Part shown: one piece after another, positions 1-6,497 of the stretch
Layout of the letters: each line of letters opens with the position of its first letter
How positions within the stretch are numbered: position 1 is the stretch's first letter
NCBI GenBank assembly: GCA_020025875.1
Contig: JAHHRI010000030.1
Coordinates: forward strand, 1 to 16,363
Source of the DNA: Alphaproteobacteria bacterium
GTDB lineage: Bacteria; Pseudomonadota; Alphaproteobacteria; RF32; CAG-239
Reading direction: 5' to 3'
Length of the DNA stretch: 16,363 bases
Program-made: the position numbers and the translations under genes
The notes under the pieces: generated by a model
What the model was told of the DNA's origin: nothing
Database searches by the model: none
The model's input: only the letters and a program-made list of their open reading frames with translations

Positions 1-1
1 G

Positions 2-439
2 TTCAAAAGACTTTGGATTTCGGCCATTGGCTGGGTTCTGGTTGGAGGTTTTGTCAATAACCTCTTGGTTGCTCCTTTTGCCGAAATTTCTTTGGTGGAA
101 TGGAATGGTTTGATTACCTCTTTGGGTATTTTGCTGGGAATTAGCGGTACACGCGACTACTTCCTGAAAAATTCTTTGGACAAGCTGCCGGAGAACAGGT
201 CGGGGAAAGGTTGGCAGAGGATGTGGATACCGTGTGTCGGCTGGGTTCTGGTCGGCGGTTTTTTTATCAACTGCATCCTTGCGCCTTATCTTGATCTTAA
301 GGTGAATGATTGGTCTCAGCTGATTGCTGTGTTAACGGTCATTCTCGGTGTAAGCGGCGCGCGTGATATAAGTTTGCGTAAGCTGCCGAAAGGTCAGAGC
401 AGTTCGCTGAGTGAAGAAGCGCCAAATAAAGAGGAATAA
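2..439 (+). CDS. holin-like membrane protein, 3TM/GTA-holin type with duplicated module (5' partial)
   Basis: The frame is open from base 2, so the true start lies left of the window; the TTG at 65 is internal. Visible are 145 codons ending in TAA. Two copies of one module are seen. Each has a helix containing GWVLVGGF, a second helix ending in LG(I/V)SG(T/A)RD, and a basic Leu-Pro tail. The repeat offset is 210 nt (glycine codons at 29 and 239). The pattern of a tryptophan-led helix, a short loop, then a glycine-rich helix ending in G-x-R resembles the 3TM holin family linked to gene transfer agents and prophages. That family would make a membrane pore to release endolysin or particles. The family call is from remembered pattern, not a search. 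The C-terminal tail is hydrophilic and rich in Ser, Glu and Lys. The gene ends at a terminator shared with the convergent cold-shock gene. Confidence 0.6.
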   Translation, partial: FKRLWISAIGWVLVGGFVNNLLVAPFAEISLVEWNGLITSLGILLGISGTRDYFLKNSLDKLPENRSGKGWQRMWIPCVGWVLVGGFFINCILAPYLDLKVNDWSQLIAVLTVILGVSGARDISLRKLPKGQSSSLSEEAPNKEE

Positions 440-463
440 AAACTTCCTCTTTATCTAAACATC

Positions 464-496
464 AAAAAAGAGCGGGTAAATACCCGCTCTTTTTTT
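464..496. terminator. bidirectional intrinsic terminator
   Basis: The arms GAGCGGGTA and TACCCGCTC form a perfect stem. It is flanked by an A-run on the left and a T-run on the right, so it can stop transcription from both the holin-like gene and the convergent cold-shock gene. Confidence 0.85.
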
Positions 497-518
497 GTTT
501 GTTATCAAACCGATATTT

Positions 519-722
519 TTACAGCAAGCTGAGGTTTTCGGCAGAAACTTTGCCTTTGACTTCAACGGCTTCAAATTCAATTTTCTGATTTTCCAGCAAA
601 TTGCGCAGACCGGCTCTTTCCAGCGCGCTGATGTGTACAAAAATGTCTTTTGATCCGTCTTCCGGCTGAATAAAGCCGTATCCCTTGCGGGAGTTGAACC
701 ATTTTACTGTACCTTTTGTCAT
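519..722 (-). CDS. cold-shock domain protein (CspA family)
   Basis: A 67-residue single cold-shock domain of usual family length. It begins TKGTVKWFN and carries both nucleic-acid-binding motifs, RNP1 (KGYGFI) and RNP2 (DIFVHI). These proteins bind single-stranded RNA and DNA in the cytoplasm and act as RNA chaperones or antiterminators. The frame is open upstream to an ATG at 782, but the ATG at 722 is preferred. It has an AAGGA-type ribosome-binding site just upstream, and homologues start at exactly this point. It reads convergently with the holin-like gene and ends about 20 bases from the shared terminator. The transcript upstream of 722 would include an imperfect inverted repeat at 781-811, which fits the structured leaders known for cold-shock mRNAs. 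Which Csp paralogue it is cannot be told from sequence alone. Confidence 0.93.
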   Translation of the reverse strand: MTKGTVKWFNSRKGYGFIQPEDGSKDIFVHISALERAGLRNLLENQKIEFEAVEVKGKVSAENLSLL

Positions 723-780
723 TTTGATTTTCCTTATATAGAAATAAATTGCCCTGTCCGACATTGGATGCAGGGGTCGC

Positions 781-811
781 AAAGATTTTCCTGACGTATA
801 GAAAAATCTTT
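781..811. repeat. imperfect inverted repeat upstream of the cold-shock gene
   Basis: AAAGATTTTC at 781-790 is complementary to GAAAAATCTTT at 801-811 with one bulged base and a 10-base loop. It lies 60-90 bases upstream of the csp start. It could be a leader hairpin in the csp mRNA or a regulatory site. The A+T-rich stem would be weak at high temperature. Confidence 0.4.
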
Positions 812-942
812 TGACGGTTTATGACATAAAAAGAAAAATCTAATTCGGGATGCCGTTTTTGGCGGCCTTAAAATCTAACGCAGTTTCCAAGAATACACGG
901 ATTATTATAAATAGCAACAGTTTTGTTGGCTTTTTTAATTCC

Positions 943-973
943 TTGACAGCGCTCGGTGTTCATGTTTTATATT
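943..973 (+). promoter_or_regulatory. predicted sigma70 promoter for the Aas-like gene
   Basis: A perfect TTGACA -35 lies at 943-948. A -10 can be read as TTTATA at 966-971 (17-bp spacer) or TATATT at 968-973 (19-bp spacer). A ribosome-binding site GAGGAAAG lies at about 992-999, just before the ATG at 1004. Confidence 0.5.
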
Positions 974-1003
974 TTAAATATTTTTTGACGAGAGGAAAGA
1001 CTT

Positions 1004-3826
1004 ATGCTGCTGAAAACAAAACGTTTCTTGCCGCTGCTGATAACCCAGTTTTTGGGAGCGTTAAACGACAATCTATTTAAAAATGCCCTGTTGACATTGG
1101 TTACGGTTAAGCTGACCGCCCAATCGGATATTCTTTCCAACCTCATTGCCGGTCTGTTTATTTTGCCGTTTTTTTTGTTTTCCGCTTCCGCCGGACAGTT
1201 GGCAGAAAAATATCCGCGCGACAAGATCGTTCGCGTGCTGAAAATAGTCGAATTGTTGCTGATGATTGGGGTGGCGATTGCCTATTATTGGCATAGTTTG
1301 CCGCTTTTGATTGCCATTATGACTCTGATGGGGGCACAGTCGGCTTTTTTCGGGCCGGTCAAATATGCTCTTTTGCCCCAGCACCTGAAACCCGATGAAC
1401 TGATTGCCGGTAACGCCTATATTGAGAGCACCACTTATATGGCGATTTTGTTTGGGCTGATTTTCGGTACTTTGTTGCCGATAGAAGCCGTGATCGGGTT
1501 GTTGCTTTTGCTGGCGGCAGGCGGTTATTTGTCTGCCCGACAGATTCCCCCTGCGCCGTCGCCGCGTCAAAAATTGAAAATTTCTGCCAATCCGTTGGTT
1601 TCGACGCTGGTAAACTTGCGTTTCCTGCTCAAATGCCGGCTGATTTTAATGAGCGTTCTCGGAGCCAGCTGGTTTTGGCTGGTTGGCGCGTTGGTTGCGG
1701 TGCAAATCTATCCCTTGTGCGGCAAAATACTAAATGCCGGAGAAGGGGTTATCACTTTCTTTTTGGTGTTGTTTTCTCTCGGTGTTGCCGTTGGTTCCTA
1801 TGGTTGCAATCGGATATTGAAAGGCTTTGTCCACACCACCTATGTGCCGCTTTCCGCCGTTGGCATGGGCATCAGCTTGTTTTTTCTCTATTGGTTGACC
1901 GATGGCTATCCGACACCGACGGAAAAAGTATCGTTGGTCGGTTTTTTTTCGCAACCGCACGCCTTTGGACTCGGTTTGCATCTTTTTCTGCTGGCATTTT
2001 GGGGAGGAATGTATATCATTCCGCTCAATGCTTTTATGCAAAGTCGCGCCCCGAAAGGCTATGTGGCGACCGTTATTGCCGGCAATAACATTTTTAATGC
2101 GCTGGGGATGGTGCTGTCGGCTGTTTTTGCCGTTGTTTTCTTTGCTCTGGGATTGACCTTGCCGCAGCTTTTTTTGGCCATGGCAGCAATAAGTGCCGCG
2201 GTTTCCGTGTATATTTGCGCTCTGCTTCCCGACGCACTGACTCGATCACTGGTACAAAGTTTGCTCCGTTTTCTTTTTCATTCCAAAGTGAGCGGGGTTG
2301 GCAATTTTCGGCGTGCCGGTTCAAAAGTTTTGATAGTGTCCAACCATGTTTCGCTCTTAGATGGTGTTTTGCTGGCAGCTTTTATGCCGGAGCGGATTAC
2401 TTTTGCCATCAATACCGATTGGACGCAAAAATGGTTTATTCCGATCATTCGTCTGCTGGTTGACTTTTATCCGATTGATCCTGCCAATCCGTTGTCGATT
2501 CGCGCTTTGACGGCAGAAATCAAAAAAGGGCGCAAGGTGATGATTTTTCCCGAAGGACGCGTTACCACCACCGGCGCCATGATGAAAGTTTATGAAGGCG
2601 CGGGAGTGATTGCCGCCAACGCCGGCGCCAAAATTTTGCCGGTGCGAATCAATGGTGCTCAATATTCCAAGTTTTCTTATCTTAAAGACAAGTTCCCCAC
2701 CCGATGGTTTCCCAAAATAACCTTGCAAATTCTCGAACCCTGTCGTTTTCCGTCCGTAGCTGCCGGCAACCGAGATGCGCGCCATCAGATTGCCCGACGT
2801 CTGTACGACTTGATGGCAGAAATGATGTATAAGACAACAGAAAGCAAAGCCACCTTGTTTGAGGCGCTTGTCGGTGCCGCTCAAACGCATGGACACGGGC
2901 ATATGGCGGCAACCGAGTCGGGCAAATCTTCGCTGTCGTTCGGGCAGCTGCTGCTAAAAAGTTATACGTTGGCTGCTTTTATTCGCCGTTCGTTTGGCTC
3001 TGCCTCGCATATCGGGTTGCGCAAGCCGACGGGTATTGATGGGCTGATTTCTTTTTTTGCCGTTCTTGCTGCCGGAAAAACCGTTGTGCTGCCTGAAGAT
3101 GAAACGGTGCCGGAGCGTTGGCGCTATTTGCCGCCGGCGGACGATATCAGATTTTCCTTTGCCGATAAGGTTTGTGGCTGTTGGCATTATCTTTGCCGTC
3201 ATATTCCCCATGTGGGAACAAATGATCCGGCGGTGGTTTTGCCGACCGATGTCGTTCTGAGCCACCACAATCTGTTGGCAGGCTGCGCCCAACTCGGCAC
3301 GGTTTTGCCTTTTAATGCTAAAGATACAGTCGTTTGCAGCTGTCCTTTGTCAACGGTAATGGGGCTTATTCCGTCCGTATTGCTGCCTCTTTATTCCGGC
3401 AGTCGGATTATTTTTTATCCTCACCCGACACACTATCGCGGCATTGCGGAAGTTTGCTACGATAGCGGAGCAAGTGTTCTGCTGGGAGACGAGCAACTGT
3501 TTGCCGGTTGCGGCAAAGCGGCGCATCAATACGATTTTTTTAGCCTGCGTTATGCTCTGTCCGATAGTTCTTTAACGCCCCGAACTTTTGATTTATGGGT
3601 GAAAAAATTTGGCGTGAGGATTCTCTCCGGTCTCATTTTGCCGTCTGTCGGTGCGGTTGCCGGCTTCAACACGCCGCTTTATAACCGGTTTGGAACTTGC
3701 GGCAGGCTTCTTCCGGGGGTGGCGTATCGTGAAGGGGTGTGGAAATCCGATTCTTTTGCCGGCAGGGAAATTCCGTCGGAGCAAGTTTTTGCATTTGATG
3801 ACGACGGCTACATTTTGCCAAAATAA
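1004..3826 (+). CDS. Aas-like MFS transporter / acyltransferase / degenerate acyl-ACP ligase fusion
   Basis: A 940-residue inner-membrane protein in three parts. Residues 1-~410 form an MFS/LplT-like lysophospholipid-transporter domain of about 12 helices, starting with a characteristic QFLGALNDNLFK stretch. Residues ~415-610 form a PlsC-type acyltransferase with the H448-x4-D453 catalytic motif, FPEG at 515-518 and a PVRI block near 547. Residues ~616-940 align with the AMP-forming acyl-ACP ligase domain of Aas proteins (VVLSHHNLL, FGVRIL, NTPLYNRFGTCGRLLPG). Intact family members are about 1,140 residues. Here the S/T/G-rich P-loop that should sit between L746 and V750 is absent. The GYGxTE-type motif reads SGLILPS at about 875-881, and the C-terminal subdomain with the catalytic lysine is missing. 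Reacylation of lysophospholipid by the acyltransferase may survive, but fatty-acid activation is unlikely. There is no frame break. The start is chosen for its strong ribosome-binding site. Confidence 0.88.
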   Translation: MLLKTKRFLPLLITQFLGALNDNLFKNALLTLVTVKLTAQSDILSNLIAGLFILPFFLFSASAGQLAEKYPRDKIVRVLKIVELLLMIGVAIAYYWHSLPLLIAIMTLMGAQSAFFGPVKYALLPQHLKPDELIAGNAYIESTTYMAILFGLIFGTLLPIEAVIGLLLLLAAGGYLSARQIPPAPSPRQKLKISANPLVSTLVNLRFLLKCRLILMSVLGASWFWLVGALVAVQIYPLCGKILNAGEGVITFFLVLFSLGVAVGSYGCNRILKGFVHTTYVPLSAVGMGISLFFLYWLTDGYPTPTEKVSLVGFFSQPHAFGLGLHLFLLAFWGGMYIIPLNAFMQSRAPKGYVATVIAGNNIFNALGMVLSAVFAVVFFALGLTLPQLFLAMAAISAAVSVYICALLPDALTRSLVQSLLRFLFHSKVSGVGNFRRAGSKVLIVSNHVSLLDGVLLAAFMPERITFAINTDWTQKWFIPIIRLLVDFYPIDPANPLSIRALTAEIKKGRKVMIFPEGRVTTTGAMMKVYEGAGVIAANAGAKILPVRINGAQYSKFSYLKDKFPTRWFPKITLQILEPCRFPSVAAGNRDARHQIARRLYDLMAEMMYKTTESKATLFEALVGAAQTHGHGHMAATESGKSSLSFGQLLLKSYTLAAFIRRSFGSASHIGLRKPTGIDGLISFFAVLAAGKTVVLPEDETVPERWRYLPPADDIRFSFADKVCGCWHYLCRHIPHVGTNDPAVVLPTDVVLSHHNLLAGCAQLGTVLPFNAKDTVVCSCPLSTVMGLIPSVLLPLYSGSRIIFYPHPTHYRGIAEVCYDSGASVLLGDEQLFAGCGKAAHQYDFFSLRYALSDSSLTPRTFDLWVKKFGVRILSGLILPSVGAVAGFNTPLYNRFGTCGRLLPGVAYREGVWKSDSFAGREIPSEQVFAFDDDGYILPK

Positions 3827-3834
3827 AACTTTGA

Positions 3835-3863
3835 TAGACAAATATTTTTATCTGTGCTATCAT
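3835..3863 (+). promoter_or_regulatory. predicted extended -10 promoter for the secreted Cys-rich protein gene
   Basis: TAGACA at 3835-3840 matches the -35 consensus at 5 of 6 positions. TATCAT at 3858-3863 matches the -10 at 5 of 6. The spacer is 17 bp, and TGC directly before the -10 gives an extended -10. The predicted leader is about 27 bases. Confidence 0.55.
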
Positions 3864-3896
3864 TGTCAGTATGACTAAATTATAAATATCATAATT

Positions 3897-4586
3897 ATGA
3901 AAAAAATTATTTTTTTGATACTGTGCGTAGCAGCTATGTCAGTATCGACCGTAGTGTCTGCACAGGGATATTACGAAGAACATTATTTGCCTGCTCGTGG
4001 TTATAATGATCCCTATTCCCATTCGTGGTCTTCCGGTTCTCGAGGCGTTAGCCGTCACTGGGAACCCAGAAAGGGTAGAGGATATTGTCGCCCGCAGTCA
4101 AGCAAAATTGCTAAAGCTGCTTATGTGGCAAGCGAAATTTTGCGAGGGATTGTCATTGCAGAACGTATTTTCGCTCCGTATTGTACAGAGCGTTATTACG
4201 GCTATTTTGACAGTCACGCTCCTAATCGCTGGGTTGTTGGTCGTCCGGGGATGCCGTTTTGGCCCTACCGCTATATGAACAACAATCCGTTCTATTGGTA
4301 TCCGACTTTTTGCGGCAACACGGTGTTTTACACCAGCACCAACTGCATGATCGGCGTTACTGTAGATGATCAGGTTCAACTGATCCGTGACAACAACACG
4401 CTTTTTGTTTGGGATACCAGAGGACGTCTGATATCTCGGCAGCAGCTGTACGACGGTTGTCACAGCCATCTGGAGCTTTCGACCGCTCAGGGAATCCGTT
4501 TGGTGGAAATCTTTTATGACGGTGTTTGTCGCGTCAATTATCTTGAAACGACAGGAAACGTCATTGAAAGTTACGAATTGTATTAA
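3897..4586 (+). CDS. secreted protein of unknown function, six cysteines in the mature chain
   Basis: I do not recognise this family. The 229-residue protein starts MKKIIFLIL and has a classic signal peptide ending VVSA, with likely cleavage after residue 22, so it is probably periplasmic or outer-membrane associated. The mature part begins with a Tyr-, Gly-, Ser- and Arg-rich stretch to about residue 65. A possible helix at 68-94 follows, then a Trp/Tyr/Phe/Pro-rich segment at 99-140, then a more globular C-terminal region at 150-229. Mature cysteines sit at 64, 96, 139, 150, 188 and 211, enough for three disulfides. There is no clear Shine-Dalgarno sequence before the ATG. It has its own promoter and terminator, so it is probably monocistronic. 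Aromatic/Pro-rich exported proteins of this kind are sometimes envelope proteins, but that is only a guess. Confidence 0.8.
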   Translation: MKKIIFLILCVAAMSVSTVVSAQGYYEEHYLPARGYNDPYSHSWSSGSRGVSRHWEPRKGRGYCRPQSSKIAKAAYVASEILRGIVIAERIFAPYCTERYYGYFDSHAPNRWVVGRPGMPFWPYRYMNNNPFYWYPTFCGNTVFYTSTNCMIGVTVDDQVQLIRDNNTLFVWDTRGRLISRQQLYDGCHSHLELSTAQGIRLVEIFYDGVCRVNYLETTGNVIESYELY

Positions 4587-4595
4587 ATCTTGCGT

Positions 4596-4627
4596 AAAAG
4601 GGCAGTGGGTTAAACCACCGCCCTTTT
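4596..4627 (+). terminator. intrinsic terminator
   Basis: AAAAGGGC pairs with GCCCTTTT. After one mismatch, an inner GTGG pairs with CCAC. It lies 10 bases after the stop codon of the secreted-protein gene and ends in a T-run. Confidence 0.75.
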
Positions 4628-4681
4628 GCCGTTTTAAAAAACCAAAAAGATATATCTACAACTAATACCGCTCCTCCCGTT

Positions 4682-4837
4682 ATGGACGGAAAAACAAAAG
4701 CGGATAAAAAATTGTCGTCATCGATAAGCGTGTTTATAGGCGCTTATGCTTGTTTGCACGGCATACGCGAACCTGCGGTTGCGGCTGTATCGGCAGAGCG
4801 GAAAAGTCGATTTGCGTCGCTATTTGGCAATCGATAA
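4682..4837 (+). CDS. possible small ORF of 51 codons, or a structured untranslated region
   Basis: An ATG at 4682 opens a 51-codon frame ending in TAA at 4835-4837, three bases before a perfect stem-loop. The peptide begins MDGKTKADKK, has a short apolar stretch (SVFIGAYACLHG) and ends in a basic tail. No Shine-Dalgarno sequence precedes it, and I recognise no family. The same DNA contains a 7-bp inverted repeat (4724-4730 with 4741-4747). A 10-base direct repeat, ATCGATAAGC, occurs at 4720 and 4830. The segment may therefore be a structured RNA rather than a gene. The rest of the 340-base gap between genes holds only the two terminators. Confidence 0.2.
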   Translation: MDGKTKADKKLSSSISVFIGAYACLHGIREPAVAAVSAERKSRFASLFGNR

Positions 4838-4840
4838 GCC

Positions 4841-4871
4841 AAACGCCGCTAAATAACTTTTAGCGGCGTTT
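4841..4871. terminator. strong stem-loop, probable terminator of the convergent small membrane protein gene
   Basis: AAACGCCGCTAAA at 4841-4853 pairs perfectly over 13 bp with TTTAGCGGCGTTT at 4859-4871, with a 5-base loop. Only three T's end the stem in either direction. It lies about 55 bases past the stop of the minus-strand gene at 4927. Confidence 0.55.
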
Positions 4872-4926
4872 GAAATTGACTTTATCAAAACATATTAAAA
4901 AGCAGGCTGCTGTCAAATGTTTGAAA

Positions 4927-5163
4927 TCAGCTGTTGGTACGGTTGCGTTCTTTTTGTTCGACAGCACTTGTGCCACTTTCAGACTGCACCATAACCAGCA
5001 GAATCGTAAGGCTTAAAGTCAGAGCAATCCAAGACGGCTGCCACAAAACTTTGATCATGCCGACACGGGTTAATGCGAGCAAACCGTTAAGAATAATGCA
5101 GATGAAACTTGCCGGCAGGAGAATAAGAGCCGTGCGGGCAATAATAAGATAAAATTTTTGCAT
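4927..5163 (-). CDS. small two-helix membrane protein of unknown function
   Basis: A 78-residue protein with two predicted membrane helices at about residues 7-31 and 42-60, joined by a short basic loop. It ends in a hydrophilic tail rich in Ser, Glu, Lys and Arg. No known family or motif is recognised. The minus-strand frame is preferred over the overlapping plus-strand frame because it has coherent helix-loop-helix hydropathy and the usual positive charge in the loop. The Shine-Dalgarno sequence is poor. A perfect TTGACA lies about 75 bases upstream on the same strand, so it probably has its own promoter, and a strong stem-loop follows the gene. Inner-membrane location is inferred. It could also be the remnant of a longer protein. 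Confidence 0.55.
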   Translation of the reverse strand: MQKFYLIIARTALILLPASFICIILNGLLALTRVGMIKVLWQPSWIALTLSLTILLVMVQSESGTSAVEQKERNRTNS

Positions 5164-5213
5164 ATTGCTTATGTTTTTAAAAATTGATAAAAATAATATA
5201 AATTGAAAGAGGG

Positions 5214-5242
5214 GATTTACAGGGCTTTTGCCGCTTTGTCAA
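5214..5242 (-). promoter_or_regulatory. candidate promoter for the small membrane protein gene
   Basis: On the minus strand a perfect TTGACA (5237-5242) is followed after 17 bp by TAAATC (5214-5219), a poor -10 at 3 of 6 positions. Confidence 0.35.
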
Positions 5243-5330
5243 TAGAAATTTTACAAACTGACAAAAATCTGAACCGATGACCGTCAAAGCTTAAAATAAT
5301 CGTTTAAAAAGTTTTGATAGTTGCTAAAAT

Positions 5331-5360
5331 TAAGATATTATAAGATACTATAAGATATTA
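5331..5360. repeat. three tandem 10-bp repeats (TAAGATATTA type)
   Basis: TAAGATATTA, TAAGATACTA and TAAGATATTA follow each other without spacers, differing at one base. They lie between the hsp20 terminator and the promoter candidate of the small membrane protein gene. The 10-bp period is close to one helical turn, so they could be a bent segment or a regulator site array. The rest of the 289-base gap is AT-rich with no other feature seen. Confidence 0.7.
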
Positions 5361-5380
5361 TCGGTTCTTTCGGAAATAAA

Positions 5381-5441
5381 AAAAAGACCGACAAAATAAA
5401 TTGTCCCGCTTTTTAGCGACAATCTGCAATGCCGGTCTTTT
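5381..5441 (-). terminator. intrinsic terminator of the hsp20 gene, branched stem
   Basis: The outer arms are AAAAGACCG (5382-5390) and CGGTCTTTT (5433-5441). They enclose an inner hairpin with arms ATTGTC and GACAAT. On the minus strand the outer stem runs into a long T-run. It begins 12 bases past the hsp20 stop codon. Confidence 0.75.
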
Positions 5442-5452
5442 GAAGCGGTTGC

Positions 5453-6061
5453 TCAGTCGACGGGAATCTTTTTAACTTCAACGGGCTTTTCTGCCGTTTT
5501 GGGGATGATGATGGTCAGAACGCCGTTTTTAAGATGGCTGGATATTTTGTTGATGTTGATATTATCCGGCAGGCTGAGCGAACGGTTGAACTGCCCGAAT
5601 TGGCGTTCCTGCATATAGTAGTTGCCTTCTTTAACGTTGTTAACTTCTTTTTTTTCGCCGCTGATGGTCAGAATATTGTCTTTAATTTCAATTTCAATGT
5701 CCTTTTTATCCATTCCCGCCATTTCGACCGTCACTTCAATTTCTCCCTTTTTGTCGGATACGTTCATTCGTCCGAAAACCTCCGGCTGCGCCGGCATCGG
5801 CACATTGAACAAAATATCGTTTGGTGCAAAATAGGGCGCGCCGAATATGCGTTGCATTTGGTGGCGAAGCTTTGCCGGCGAATTGAAATATAAAAGATCG
5901 TTGATCATTTGTTCTTGCTCCCCGATCTTTTGCTTGAGCATGGCAATTTCCTGATTGTCATCGTTTGTTTGTTCCGCGCAAACGGGTAGGGCGGCAAAAC
6001 CACTCATCAGCAGCGCGACAGTAAAAATGGCAGCATATTTGTTGGTAAAAATATTAAGCAT
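5453..6061 (-). CDS. Hsp20/alpha-crystallin family chaperone with an export signal
   Basis: A 202-residue small heat-shock protein. The alpha-crystallin domain spans about 97-188 and includes MNVSDKKGEIEVTVEMAGM, the ISGEKK strand and the hallmark NGVLTI at 179-184. The C-terminal tail has the I-x-I/V anchor as I199-P-V201. Members hold unfolding proteins without ATP. The N terminus is unlike a cytosolic family member. It has a basic-hydrophobic signal peptide (residues 1-29, ending PVCA), a charged segment with coiled-coil character at about 36-58, then a short linker. This points to the periplasm. The cysteine at 28 does not sit in a proper lipobox, so a lipoprotein is less likely. A strong AGGAGG lies 7 bases before the ATG. 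The gene is flanked by its own promoter candidate and terminator, so it is probably monocistronic. Confidence 0.92.
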   Translation of the reverse strand: MLNIFTNKYAAIFTVALLMSGFAALPVCAEQTNDDNQEIAMLKQKIGEQEQMINDLLYFNSPAKLRHQMQRIFGAPYFAPNDILFNVPMPAQPEVFGRMNVSDKKGEIEVTVEMAGMDKKDIEIEIKDNILTISGEKKEVNNVKEGNYYMQERQFGQFNRSLSLPDNININKISSHLKNGVLTIIIPKTAEKPVEVKKIPVD

Positions 6062-6082
6062 TTTGTGTCCTCCTTTTTCGGT

Positions 6083-6097
6083 GGCTGACAGACAGCC
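6083..6097. repeat. small hairpin in the hsp20 leader, between two GGAGG motifs
   Basis: GGCTG and CAGCC form a 5-bp stem with a 5-base loop. On the minus strand one AAAGGAGG lies just before it and a second AAAAAGGAGG after it; only the second is correctly placed for the hsp20 start. It may influence ribosome loading. No helix that hides the functional Shine-Dalgarno sequence was found. Confidence 0.4.
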
Positions 6098-6137
6098 TCC
6101 TTTGATGTGATTTTTTTAAAAATAATCTTCCTATTGT

Positions 6138-6166
6138 TATATAAGCTCAGATATTGTCCGATACAA
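6138..6166 (-). promoter_or_regulatory. candidate promoter for hsp20
   Basis: On the minus strand TTGTAT (6161-6166) and TATATA (6138-6143) are 17 bp apart. Both are moderate matches to sigma70. No sigma32-like CTTGAA/CCCCAT pair was seen. The other DNA between the hsp20 start and the tRNA, a gap of 329 bases, holds an 8-bp inverted repeat (6170-6177 with 6221-6228) and the tRNA terminator, but no convincing gene. Confidence 0.3.
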
Positions 6167-6351
6167 GTTGCCTCGGCTTGGTTGCCGATACTTTATACGT
6201 TGCCGTTGCGCCGATCATTTGCCGAGGCGAGATGTCAGCTTGCTTTTTCACGCCATGGGCGCTTTGGCTGAAGCAACTTAAATTTTTTTTTTATTATTTA
6301 TTGAGAATCTGTTTTTTTCACATATCAAGCGCCGGCATTTTCGCGGCATAT

Positions 6352-6380
6352 AAAAAAAGACACCGCAATCGGGTGCCTTT
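6352..6380 (-). terminator. intrinsic terminator of tRNA-Ser
   Basis: On the minus strand AAAAGGCACC pairs with GGTGTCTTTT (one G-U pair) around a 7-base loop, followed by a T-run. It lies 10 bases past the tRNA 3' end. Confidence 0.75.
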
Positions 6381-6390
6381 TCAAATAAAA

Positions 6391-6481
6391 TGGCGGACAG
6401 AAAGGGATTCGAACCCTTGGTACCCTTTAGAGGTACACACGATTTCCAATCGTGCGCCTTCGACCACTCGGCCACCTGTCC
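6391..6481 (-). tRNA. tRNA-Ser, anticodon GGA
   Basis: A 91-base class II tRNA. The acceptor arm GGACAGG pairs with TCTGTCC (one G-U), followed by discriminator G and an encoded CCA. The anticodon stem CACGA/TCGTG holds the loop TTGGAAA, giving anticodon GGA (plus-strand bases 6445-6447), which reads UCC and UCU. The long variable arm GTACC/GGTAC is the serine hallmark. The T arm has the usual GGTTCGAATCC core. It stands alone, with its own promoter candidate and terminator. Confidence 0.97.
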
Positions 6482-6497
6482 GCAAAACTTGTTTAGT

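Noticed and set aside
850..1080. Plus-strand frame of 76 codons upstream of and overlapping the Aas-like gene
   Set aside because: It overlaps the promoter and the start of a much better gene, has no ribosome-binding site and no recognisable protein features.
4934..5152. Plus-strand frame opposite the small membrane protein gene
   Set aside because: It is rich in Arg and Ile with no clear helices; the minus-strand frame has coherent membrane-segment hydropathy.
6062..6110. RNA thermometer controlling hsp20
   Set aside because: No pyrimidine-rich leader segment that would pair with the functional AGGAGG was found; only a small separate hairpin is present.
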